From the NCBI GenBank assembly GCA_964017045.1, contig OZ024808.1:4543284-4607283 (forward strand): 64,000 nt of DNA. Direction: 5' to 3'. This DNA is from Omphiscola glabra. Taxonomy: Eukaryota; Mollusca; Gastropoda; Lymnaeidae. Made by a program: the position numbers and the translations under genes. Below, piece by piece: positions 53,101-61,224 of the stretch (within the stretch, counting starts at the first letter, position 1; each line of letters begins with the position of its first letter). Under the pieces are notes generated by a model that worked only from the letters and a program-made list of their open reading frames with translations, had not been told where the DNA came from and ran no database searches.

Positions 53101-56100
53101 TGAATTGGGCAATATGAGTGTCTTAAAATGCTTAAATTTACAGTTTATAGGCACATAATAATAGATTTATAAATTTTTAGTAAATGAATTTTATAAAAAA
53201 TTGGTAAACATAAAGTAGGCCAATTATCATTTAGTTAATCCAACAAATATTACGTTCAAATAAATCAGGATTTAGTTCTTGGGATAAAGCTGGTTTTCGA
53301 TTCATCTTCTTTTTTAAAAAAAAAGGTTTTATAGTATTTCATTCAGCTTATTCATCTTAAAAAGATAATTGTAAAGAGATTATTGAATTCATCATTCGTT
53401 ACCATTCTATTGTCTTTAAGCTGTCAAACAGATAACTCTTTCATTTTGCGTTATTAATTAAATAAAGTATGGTCAGATTATCGTCCCTGTGGATCCCAAA
53501 ATTTTTCATTAGCAGATAGAATCAATGAAATGGTCCTTTAGTTTGTTGTTTTTTTTAACAAGGGTTGCTGATCGCCGAATTAAAAAGTCTAAATCGGTTT
53601 CTACCACATATTAGCCGCCCACGAACTTTGTCTGCGAATCATCTTATTTGGTTAAACATCAACTGTACGTCATCGGTCCAGTCTGCTACTGCAGCGAGCC
53701 ATTACGAACAGAAGAAACGGTTACTAGAGACCTATTGCTCCTTGATGTCTTCGCCCTAATTGCCAGCTCAGAACTAACAATACTTAATCGCTTTCTAAGG
53801 CCTGAGACAACTACGGCCTGAGACAACCAAGGCCTGAGACAACTAAGGCCCGAGACGACTGCGGCCTCACCAGCGAACTCATAGGAGACATGTGATGGGA
53901 CACAAGCTGGCGAGGCAGACTCACTGATGGGACACAAGCTGGCGAGGCAGACTCACTGATGGAGCACAAGCTGGCGAGGCAGACTCACTGATGGGACACA
54001 AGCTGGCGAGGCAGACTCACTGATGGAGCACAAGCTGGCGAGGCAGACTCACTGATGGAGCACAAGCTGGCGAGGCAGACTCACTGATGGGACACAAGCT
54101 GGCGAGGCAGACTCACTGATGGGACACAAGCTGGCGAGGCAGACTCACTGATGGAGCACAAGCTGGCGAGGCAGACTCACTGATGGGACACAAGCTGGCG
54201 AGGCAGACTGACTTTTTGTTGGAGCACAAGCTGACGAGGCAGACACTCTGATGGAGCACAAGCTGGCGAGGCAGACTGACTGTTGGAGCACAAGCTGGCA
54301 AGGCAGACTGACTGTTGGATCACAAGCTGGCGAGGCAGACTGACTGTTGGAGCAAAAGCTGGCGAGGCAGACTGACTGTTGGATCACAAGCTGGCGAGGC
54401 AGACTGACTGTTGGAGCACAAGCTGGCGAGGCAGACTGACTGTTGGGACACAAGCTGGCGAGGCAGACTCACTGATGAACGCATCAAACTTACTAGACAT
54501 GCCCAAAGAAAGCGCACAGCAAGTAACCCTAGGATCACTTCTATGACCCCCCAGGACACGTGTGTCCTCCATGCGGGCACAAAAAGGTATGTGACGCCAC
54601 TTTCAATGTTTGAGAACCTCTGGTTTACACTTTTATAATATTATAATGAAAACCAATAATTTTACTGGGAAACTAATTTATAAATTAATATAGATGTAAG
54701 TAGATCGAACCTTTTGTTCCAAATTGAATTTCTAAATCCTTCCACCAACTTTTCATGTTGACTTTGTGGAGCTGTCAAAAAATAAAATAAAAGATTCATG
54801 TTTCTATCGAAAACGTTTAAGTCAAGTTAGAAAGGGAGTTGAGCGGTTTTCTCAAATCTTTGATCGAGATTATTGCACTGTTGCGTTACATGAATACACA
54901 ATAATACCGTAACTACCGGTCACTTTGCAAATTGGAGATAAAGAAACATTTTATTTCAAAATGATAACTTAACCCTAAGCACCTAATAACAATAAATTTC
55001 GCCATAAGATTTTAAAAAAAAACTATTTTACACTCAAAATGAAAAAGGTCATAATGCGACACGACGGTAACTGGCATCTGGTAAAGGAAACGCATTAAAA
55101 TACAGAATATTTTTAAAATTTTCAAATGTGTAACCAAGACAATTAAAACACAAGACAATTCAAATGGAAGACAATCAAAATATAAGACAATTAAACTCGT
55201 TTTGGTTGGTGTAATGGATGTCCGAAAATGAACCATTACTTGCGGGAGCGCGTTATTTGGGATGTTACTTTGGATGAGTTCTGGTATTTGGCATTGTGTT
55301 TTAAAGTTATATATGCCTGAATATAATGTTAACTCGATCTTTTTTTTTTTTTTATTATTTGATTCATTTGTTTGGTAGTCGTTAACTTTACTGCGTGTGG
55401 CTACCCAGGGAAAAGTCCTAAATAAATCAGTACTGTACTGGTAAAATCAGTGCACATTGTCACCTTGAGCTCAATGGACTTATCACAAAGACGTTTCAAA
55501 ACCTTTGGAAGGTATTCTACTCACTACTGTAAGCTCATAATTCTACTCACTAATTGTAGCTCCTATTTCTAATTACTACTGTAAGCTCAAATTTCTACTC
55601 ACTAATAAAAATTTATTTTTCCGCTCACTACTGTAAGCTCATATTTCTACTCACTGCTGTAAGCTCATATTTCTACTTACTACTGTAAGCTCATATTTCT
55701 ACTTACTACTGTAAGCTCATATTTCTATTCAGTACTGTAAGCTCATATTTCTGTTCTCTAATGTAAGCTCATATGTCTACTCACTACTGTAAGCTCATAT
55801 TTCTACTCACTAATGTAAGCTCATATTTCCTTTTCACTATTGTAAGCTAATAATTCCACTCACTAATTGTAGCTCATATTTCTGTTCACTACTGTAAGCT
55901 CATATTTCTGTTCACTACTGTAAGCTCATATTTCTGTTCACTACTGTAAGCTCATATTTCTGTTCACTACTGTAAGCTCATATTTCTGTTCACTAATGTA
56001 AGCTCATATTTCTGTTCACTACTGTAAGCTCATATTTCTGTTCACTAATGTAAGCTCATATTTCTGTTCACTACTGTAAGCTCATATTTCTGTTCACTAC

Positions 56101-59100
56101 TGTAAGCTCATATTTCTGTTCACTAATGTAAGCTCATATTTCTGTTCACTACTGTAAGCTCATATTTCTGTTCACTACTGTAAGCTCATATTTCTGTTCA
56201 CTACTGTAAGCTCATATTTCTGTTCACTACTGTAAGCTCATATTTCTGTTCACTACTGTAAGCTCATATTTCTGTTCACTAATGTAAGCTCATATTTCTG
56301 TTCACTACTGTAACCTCATATTTCTGTTCACTAATGTAAGCTCATATGACTACTCACTTGTGTAAGCTAACATTTGTCCTCACCAATGTAAGCTCATATT
56401 TCTGCTCACTACTATTGTCTACTCACTATTGTATCGTTAGGTTCTTTGGATTATTATTGCCCATCGAGAAATGATATTAAAATTAATCAGTATTTCATGT
56501 AGTAATAATAAGCAACTTACTGTCCAAGTCACATTCCACTTCTTTTTCAACAGTCAGACCATTAGTGGCGAATGTCATTGGGTCGCCATTAATGACATCC
56601 AGAAAGAAATCAGGTGGGTTGTTGTGTTCCTGACAGACGTAGCCTAAGATAAGAGACATTACAAGAGACATTACAGGAGACATTACAGGAGACATTACGG
56701 GAGACATTACGGGAGACATTACAGGGACATTACAGGAGACATTACAGGAGACATTACAGGAGACATTACAGGAGACATTACGGGAGACATTACAGGAGAC
56801 ATTACGGGAGACATTAAAGGAGACATTACAGGAGACATTACAGGAGACATTACAGGAGAAATATCAGGAGACATTACAGGAGACTATACAGGAGACATTA
56901 CAGGAGACATTACAGGAGACATTACAGGAGACATTACAGGAGACATTACAGGAGAAATATCAGGAGACATTACAGGAGACTATACAGGAGACATTACAGG
57001 AGACATTACAGGAGACATTAAAGGAGACATTACGAAAGACATTACATTTTAGAGCATGCTGTTTAGTTAATTATTTTTAAATAGAGAATTTAGCTGACGC
57101 ATCGTTTGAATATATCTTGATCGACCTTTCCTTTATGCCTAACTCCTGCGTCTCTTATTTTCTCACTTATTTGATATAAATATGATTCTAAGACAATACT
57201 AACTCTATGAAGACTATACTAACCCTGTGAAGACTATACTAACCCTGTGAAGACTATACTAACTCTGTGAAGACTATACTAACCTCTGTGAAGACTATAC
57301 TAACCCTGTGAAGACTATACTAACTCTGTGAAGACTATACTAACCCTGTGAGGACTATACTAACCCTGTGAAGACTATACTAACCCTGTGAAGACTATAC
57401 TAACCCTGTGAAGACTATACTAACCCTGTGAAGACTATACTAACCCTGTGAAGACTATACTAACTCTGTGAAGACTATACTAACCCTGTGAAGACTATAC
57501 TAACCTTGTGAAGAGAACAACTCCAAAGCTTCCTCTGATGGTCCGTGATACACGGTGTGGCCTTGAGACAAGAGCATCAAACTGTCAAACAGGCGATAGA
57601 TGGAGTAACGGGGTTGGTGAATGGAGAAGATGATGGTCCTTCCTCTTCGAGACAGCCTGAAGAAAATCACAGTTAAAGAAAAACTGATAAATAACTAATT
57701 TAGAAAATTTGGAGAATAGAAATGCAACCTGAGACAAAGACATTTAGGGGTCATGGTACGGTTCTAGACCTAGATCAAGTTGAACACATTCCCTCATATA
57801 GTATTGCCCTATATGTTCTCGGTACAGTACTTGACCCAGGTCAAGATGAACCCAGTCCCATGTACACTATACTTAAAAATGGTAGCGTTCAGTCAAAACA
57901 AACTAACCATTGTTTACATCAAATCAATGTTTCATAACGTCCATCTCCGTCTAAGAATTTAACATTATCAAATGTTAACATGTAGGGCTAAACAGAATGA
58001 TGTTTTTTAAAAAATCTATATTTTTATATAATTTTCTTTAAAGATCAATTGGATTTTCGTATTCATCTATCTGGAACAGTGATCTCCAAACTATTTTTAG
58101 TACGTTGTCTCGAACTGTACACATTTTGTATACAGTTATGATGTTGACTGAGCCTGCGTGTTAAAAAAATACACCATCCATTACTCTCTCAGGCGTGCAG
58201 ATTGAGTTTGCTCAAACAGTGCGAAACCTGGGTGTCTACTTAGACATAACACTAACTATGGAAAATCACATTAACATGATTTGCAAGGCGATTTTTCTAG
58301 AGCTGCGCAGAATTATTCATATCAGACCTTTCTTAACTTTGAATGCATCAAAGAGGCTGATGTCTGCATTTGTTCTATCACGCATGGACTACAGCAATGC
58401 TCTTATGGTGGGTCTTCCAGCTACGCTCCTGGATAAAATTCAAAAAGCACAGAATAATGCGGCTCGAATTGTTCTTTGTAAACGCACATTCGACCATGCT
58501 AAAACTCTTCTGAGAGAACTGCGTTGGCTGCCGGTCCGCGCTCGCATAGAGTACAAAATTGCAACTCTGTGCTACCGCTGCTTGCATGACCTCGCGCCGT
58601 CCTATCTCCAAGCGCTCATGACGCCTTATATACCCACTAGACAACTCCGCTCATCCGATAGTGGCAAACTCTCGATACCGCGTGTTCGCCTTGAGACTTA
58701 CGGAAAGCGCACGTTTGCATTTGCTGGCCCGACCATTTGGAACACCCTTCCTGACGCTCTCAGACACAGCCAGACGCTGGAGTCCTTCAAGACAAATTTA
58801 AAAACTCATCTATTTCGCAAACACCTTATGGGGTGAAGTTGTCTACCATCTTTTCCAGCTAGTTATTAACTCCCAGATTTGTTTTTGTACCGCGCTTCGA
58901 GCCTTTGGGGATGAAGCGTGATTTTTCAAATGAACTTTATTATTATTATTATTATTTAAAAGTTAAATCAAATACATTTTATAATACATCAATGCATTAA
59001 GAACTATCCTGTGCCCTTATATGTACCATCCCCCCAAAGCAGTGGTTCTCAACCTTCTTCATGCCGCGACCTTTAATACAGCTCCTCGTATTCTGGCGAC

Positions 59101-61114
59101 CCCCAACCACAAAATTATTTTCGTTGCTGCTTCATAACTGTAGAGAATATGTGTTTTCCGATGGTCTTAAGCGACCCCTGTGAAAGGGTCGTTCGACCCC
59201 CAAAGGAGTCGCGACCCACAGGTTGAGAACCGCTGCCCCAAAGATGTATTGATATGCTTATTTCGATTTGAGGACCACTGATCTGACGACCATTGCAAAC
59301 CTTTTCAAAAGCTTCATAACTGTGTTCGCTGTGTGCGCATCAAGGCCGGTAGTCGGCTCATCTAAGAATAGCACGGCAGGGGAGATTATGAGCTCCATGC
59401 CAATGTTGATTCTTTTCTTCTCTCCCCCTGACACTCCTCTAATGAATTCGTTTCCAACCTGGGCAGAGGATGACATGACATAACTATAATATGAACCATT
59501 GGATATAAATATGATATGAAAGCAATAGACAACATCACATAAATATGAACTGAAAGCATTGGATAACATGACATAAATATGAGATAAAAACGTTGGATAA
59601 CATGACATAAATATGAGATGAAAGTATTTATCATTTAAAGACTACCCATCGGCATGATACCAGTAATTGCCGAAACAAAATAGAGCTGTCGACTTCTGTT
59701 TCTAGAAATAAATGCTGGCTCGAGTCACCAATTCAAATGGGGTTATCCGAAATAAATTTTAATTAAAAAAATTATAAAAATACTAATTGAAAGTAAACAT
59801 TTTAAAACGTTTTGGTTTTATTTAGTGTCATTTATATTTGTTACTTAATAAGTTCATGTCTCAATCATTAAATAATAAATGATTTGAATTTTTCAGTTTG
59901 AACAGAATTTTGTTCTTACGCACTTCCGTTCTTACACACTTCTATTCTTAAAAACACTTCCGTTCTTACGCACTTCCGTTCTTACACACTTCCATTCTTA
60001 AAAACACTTCCGTTCTTAAACACTTCCGTTCTTACACACTTCCGTTCTTACACACTTCCGTTCTTAAACACTTCCGTTCTTAAACACTTCCTTTTTTATT
60101 AAACACTTCCGTTCTTAAACACTTCCGTTCTTAAACACTTCCGTTCTTTCACACTTCCGTTCTTACACACTTCCGTTCTTTCACACTTCCGTTCTTACAC
60201 ACTTCCGTTCTTACACACTTCCGTTCTTACACACTTCCGTTCTTAAACACTTCCGTTCTTACACACTTCCGTTCTTAAACACTTCCGTTCTTAAACACTT
60301 CCGTTCTTAAACACTTCCGTTCTTTCACACTTCCGTTCTTACACACTTCCGTTCTTTCACACTTCCGTTCTTACACACTTCCGTTCTTACACACTTCCGT
60401 TCTTAAACACTTCCGTTCTTACACACTTCCGTTCTTAAACACTTCCGTTCTTACACACTTCCGTTCTTAAACACTTCCGTTCTTAAACACTTCCGTTCTT
60501 AAACACTTCCGTTCTTTCACACTTCCGTTCTTAAACACTTTCGTTCTTACACACTTCGTTCTTACACACTTCCGTTCTTACACACTTCCGTTCTTAAACA
60601 CTTCCGTTCTTACACACTTCCGTTCTTTCACACTTCCGTTCTTAAATACTTCCGTTCGAACAGATATCCCCATCTCTCTCGCCTAAGTCTCAGACTTAAT
60701 TTATAGTTTTACAAAAAATTAAATTAGAAACAAAAGAAATCGAGCAAACTTTTGTTCGTTTGGCATTCCAACAGATTTCCATTTATTTCCACTTTTCTCA
60801 ATGGCACTTCTTAGATTTAACAACATTTATATAATAAAAACATTTGACCAAAGTTCAGTTCGATCCAATGTCCGTCGATCAATTTATTTTCTGCCGACCA
60901 AATTTCTTTCAAACAAATTTCCGGTAACCATTTCTCGTAGCAACACTATATTTCATCTGACCTTTGTTTCTGCACACCTCTCCAGACCAAGTTCTTTAAT
61001 AACCTGGTCGATCCTCTCGTTTCTCTCACCGGCCCTGACCGACGAGGGCAGTCTGAGGGCAGCGGAGAAGGCTAAATTCTCTCGGACAGACAGCGTTCCC
61101 ATCACAACGTCTTC
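44019..61114 (-). CDS. ABCG2: ABCG2-like half ABC transporter, copy B (exons 4-17, 5' part outside window)
   Basis: Fourteen minus-strand exons encode 523 residues and a stop. They match copy A residues 120-642 exon for exon with identical lengths (153, 158, 152, 123, 61, 106, 66, 86, 90, 125, 155, 90, 56, 151). Signature VSGGE, Walker B VLFLDEP, the D-loop and H-loop (SIHQP) are intact, as are the Arg482-equivalent (GFYRVSVYF), the sequon NET and two loop cysteines. The NBD exons and exon 17 are the most similar to A; membrane exons 12-14 have diverged, so the copies may differ in substrate. Exons 1-3 with Walker A lie right of the window, across intron 3 and its 32-bp satellite. No frame disruption is seen. 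Gene B is upstream of gene A in the same orientation, which fits a tandem duplication. Confidence 0.94.
44480..44637. repeat. 54-bp repeat containing exon 16 donor region of copy B, about 3 copies
   Basis: Units on the minus strand contain CCTG|GTCAGTTGG, matching the exon 16 end CCTG|GTAAGTTGG, and also GTGAGTTACTGTAAATCCTG, which recalls the 27-bp unit at the same donor of copy A. Confidence 0.85.
44637..44692 (-). CDS. ABCG2: Copy B exon 16 (third extracellular loop)
   Basis: A 56-bp exon reading ALYIIEFKGRLFCANETA, with sequon NET and one cysteine. Acceptor TCCCTAG, donor CTG|GTAAGT. Three 54-bp repeats containing a donor-like CCTG|GTCAGT follow. Confidence 0.93.
44693..45398. other. Intron 15 of copy B, no minisatellite
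   Basis: Unique sequence. The first 60 bp resemble the start of the homologous intron of A weakly. This is one of the few introns without an array. Confidence 0.5.
45399..45488 (-). CDS. ABCG2: Copy B exon 15 (TM5 and re-entrant loop)
   Basis: A 90-bp exon reading [20 protein letters not shown] then YLSLFKYSLN. Acceptor CTTGCCAG, donor AAT|GTAAGT. Confidence 0.95.
45541..46975. repeat. Minisatellite in intron 14 of B, two 24-bp unit types, about 60 copies
   Basis: Type 1 GTTAGAGATACAACTGACAA plus CAAT, with C/G and CAGACAAC variants. Type 2 GTACAATGTACAACAGACAA plus CAAT. The left half shows a six-unit (144 bp) higher-order pattern; the right half alternates types as 48-bp dimers. It lacks stops in several frames, so long spurious frames up to 286 codons occur. 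Confidence 0.96.
47140..47790 (-). mobile_element. RTE-like LINE, reverse transcriptase C-terminus
   Basis: Reads TISAQLGTNINRSKTKIIKI, GKALEEVDAFTYLDSTID, SEADVRAGIVKARSAFVTLK, KTILLYGTEAWRTT and ITKKLQTFINTCL, then KILNIKWPNIITNKDL. These blocks are typical of RTE-clade elements. Broken frames; lies in intron 14 of copy B. A G run of about 17 at 47746 marks the edge of recognisable sequence. Confidence 0.9.
47806..47955. repeat. Minisatellite, 37-bp unit, 4 copies
   Basis: Unit GTGAGTCTACTTGACTATAC plus CACCCTGCATGTCATCT in intron 14 of copy B. Confidence 0.95.
48140..48620. repeat. 27-bp array containing exon 14 donor of copy B, about 17 copies
   Basis: On the minus strand the unit is TGTTATGTGCTCATGATG|GT plus AGGACTG: 18 exon bases and the donor. 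The first unit is the real exon end. Unit length is nine codons, so read-through stays in frame as VGLCYVLMM repeats until a TAA near 48393. Two units lost nine-codon length and the GT (reading ILRLYVLMM). Confidence 0.95.
48609..48763 (-). CDS. ABCG2: Copy B exon 14 (TM4 to start of TM5)
   Basis: A 155-bp exon reading GLNQGAENFFLFTLCLFSTT, VAAACLCFLISSSVR and LLLAMCYVLMM. Acceptor TCCTAG. The donor ATG|GTAGGA at 48608 gives the same length as copy A. The last 18 exon bases plus nine intron bases repeat downstream as an in-frame 27-bp array, so several further identical donors could be used. Confidence 0.92.
48820..48960 (-). mobile_element. LINE/SINE 3' tail
   Basis: On the minus strand, GTACCGCGCTATATAAAAC followed by (TAC)n and (TAA)n runs, resembling CR1/L2-like 3' tails. 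Only the tail is present. Confidence 0.5.
48961..49424. other. Rest of intron 13 of copy B
   Basis: AT-rich with a G run of 14 at about 49057. Nothing else is recognised. Confidence 0.4.
49425..49560. repeat. Repeat containing exon 13 donor region of copy B, 3 copies of 35-48 bp
   Basis: Each ends CTATTGACCTACCGACAG or close variants: on the minus strand CTGTCG|GTAGGTCAATAG, the end of exon 13 with a donor. The real donor is GTCG|... TGTCG|GTAAGTC at 49552. Confidence 0.82.
49553..49677 (-). CDS. ABCG2: Copy B exon 13 (TM3)
   Basis: A 125-bp exon reading [20 protein letters not shown] then DIIPLRMIPAVILSVIVYF. It keeps the Arg482-equivalent. Acceptor GTCCCCAG, donor G|GTAAGT. The donor region is repeated about three times downstream (49425-49552). 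Confidence 0.95.
49959..50048 (-). CDS. ABCG2: Copy B exon 12 (TM2)
   Basis: A 90-bp exon reading SGVLFFLIINQLFINITAVE then VFLQERKLFM. It is closer to the human sequence than copy A's exon. Acceptor TTGATCAG, donor AT|GTAGGT. Confidence 0.93.
50120..50580. repeat. Minisatellite in intron 11 of B, 20-bp unit, about 23 copies
   Basis: Unit GAAAGCCAGACTTCCAATCA with GCTAGTC and TTTAAATCA variants. Variant order suggests a 60-bp or larger higher-order unit. Confidence 0.95.
50581..51722. other. Rest of intron 11 of copy B
   Basis: AT-rich; short CA and TA/GA microsatellites at 51250-51310 and 51585-51625. No gene seen. Confidence 0.5.
51723..51808 (-). CDS. ABCG2: Copy B exon 11 (TM1)
   Basis: An 86-bp exon reading VVTALVFAILISAIYWQLG then DDPSHAFKD. 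Acceptor TTCCCCAG, donor AG|GTCAGC. Confidence 0.94.
52041..52106 (-). CDS. ABCG2: Copy B exon 10 (connecting helix)
   Basis: A 66-bp exon reading LVVVAKRTMINMIRNPQTSI then LN. Acceptor CGTTTCAG, donor AAC|GTAAGA. Its phase-0 donor settled the equivalent choice in copy A. Confidence 0.93.
52450..52615. repeat. Minisatellite in intron 9 of B, about 32-bp unit, 5 copies
   Basis: Unit CCAAATACCACTGACTAATT plus CACTTATCACT, imperfect. Confidence 0.88.
52765..52870 (-). CDS. ABCG2: Copy B exon 9 (linker)
   Basis: A 106-bp exon reading LQEEATTILNKFEAHGGLKG and ending YVTSFGHQ. Acceptor GTTAAG, donor CAA|GTAAGC. Confidence 0.92.
52871..53790. other. Part of intron 8 of copy B
   Basis: Unique AT-rich sequence without a supported gene. 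Confidence 0.4.
53795..54475. repeat. Two adjoining minisatellites in intron 8 of B (16 bp and 32 bp)
   Basis: About four copies of GGCCTGAGACAACTAC, then about 18 copies of GCACAAGCTGGCGAGGCAGA plus CTCACTGATGGA. The second half uses a CTGACTGTTGG variant, so the array is subdivided. Confidence 0.95.
54540..54640. mobile_element. Possible hAT terminal fragment
   Basis: TTTGAGAACCTCTGG near 54610 resembles an inverted hAT terminus. No partner end was identified. Confidence 0.3.
54711..54771 (-). CDS. ABCG2: Copy B exon 8 (linker)
   Basis: A 61-bp exon reading TPQSQHEKLVEGFRNSIWNK. The frame is set by exons 7 and 9; the other frames do not join. Acceptor TTGACAG, donor AG|GTTCGA. Confidence 0.9.
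54772..55505. other. Part of intron 7 of copy B
   Basis: AT-rich sequence; nothing recognised. Confidence 0.4.
55510..56420. repeat. Minisatellite in intron 7 of B, 26-bp unit, about 34 copies
   Basis: Unit GTAAGCTCATATTTCTGTTC plus ACTACT. The centre is uniform and both flanks are degenerate, as expected for an array growing from the middle. Confidence 0.95.
56521..56643 (-). CDS. ABCG2: Copy B exon 7
   Basis: A 123-bp exon reading [20 protein letters not shown], then DPMTFATNGLTVEKEVECDL. Acceptor ATCTTAG, donor A|GTAAGT. A 12-bp array begins within ten bases of the acceptor. Confidence 0.94.
56645..57045. repeat. 12-bp array abutting exon 7 acceptor of copy B, about 33 copies
   Basis: Unit GGAGACATTACA with a few CGGGAG and AAATATCA variants. 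It begins within ten bases of the acceptor CTTAG, so it lies in the branch-point region. Confidence 0.95.
57200..57510. repeat. 20-bp array containing exon 6 donor of copy B, about 16 copies
   Basis: On the minus strand the unit is TCTTCACAGG|GTTAGTATAG; the real junction is TCTTCACAAG|GTTAGTATAG. Every unit keeps GTTAGT, so about 15 decoy donors follow the true one. Confidence 0.95.
57505..57656 (-). CDS. ABCG2: Copy B exon 6 (H-loop)
   Basis: A 152-bp exon with [20 protein letters not shown] and [19 protein letters not shown]. Acceptor TTCTTCAG, donor CACAAG|GTTAGT. The donor with its last exon bases is the unit of the 20-bp array downstream. Confidence 0.96.
58150..58960 (+). mobile_element. 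CR1/L2-like LINE 3' end with ATT tail
   Basis: An open frame of 213 codons reads VRNLGVYLDITLTMENHINM, LSRMDYSNALMVGLPATLL, IQKAQNNAARIVL, LRWLPVRARIEYKIATLCY and FAGPTIWNTLPDALR, then FKTNLKTHLFRKH and a stop at 58836. The 3' UTR has CGCGCTTCGAGCC, GGGATGAAGCGTG and an (ATT)n tail. The whole domain end is intact, so it is a fairly recent 5'-truncated insertion in intron 5 of copy B, antisense to the gene. Confidence 0.92.
59040..59235. mobile_element. Complete hAT MITE with 8-bp target duplication
   Basis: Terminal inverted repeats CAGTGGTTCTCAACCT and, inverted, CAGCGGTTCTCAACCT; subterminal GCGACC blocks. Flanked by the exact 8-bp repeat CCCCAAAG (59032-59039 and 59236-59243). 196 bp, no coding capacity. 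Located 65 bp downstream of exon 5's donor in copy B. Confidence 0.92.
59301..59458 (-). CDS. ABCG2: Copy B exon 5 (signature, Walker B)
   Basis: A 158-bp exon with [37 protein letters not shown] and LLKR. Acceptor CTGCCCAG, donor AG|GTTTGC. A hAT MITE sits 65 bp past the donor and a 32-bp repeat starts within about 20 bp of the acceptor. Confidence 0.96.
59480..59632. repeat. Tandem repeat near exon 5 acceptor of copy B, about 32-bp unit, 4 copies
   Basis: Unit GAAAGCATTGGATAACATGA plus CATAAATATGA; the first copies begin in the acceptor region (ATGACATGACATAAC at 59469). Confidence 0.88.
59920..60655. repeat. Minisatellite in intron 4 of B, 16-bp unit, about 45 copies
   Basis: Unit CACTTCCGTTCTTACA with AAA and TCA endings. 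Repeated order of these endings around 60100-60320 and 60320-60540 points to a higher-order unit of roughly 200 bp. Confidence 0.95.
60962..61114 (-). CDS. ABCG2: Copy B exon 4
   Basis: A 153-bp exon reading [20 protein letters not shown] and ending LGLERCAETK. Acceptor TTGCGCAG, donor AAG|GTCAGA. Confidence 0.95.
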
Positions 61115-61224
61115 CTGCGCAAAAACAAAATAGTTTTTCGTTAAGAAATGAAGGGCGTGGTCCCCGAGAACAGTCGGCGTCAATGACTTCTGTTAAGTCA
61201 AGTCTCATTTTAATAAGTCATTTT

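Noticed and set aside
58378..58644. 88-codon minus-strand frame
   Set aside because: Shadow of the LINE reverse transcriptase C-terminus on the plus strand.
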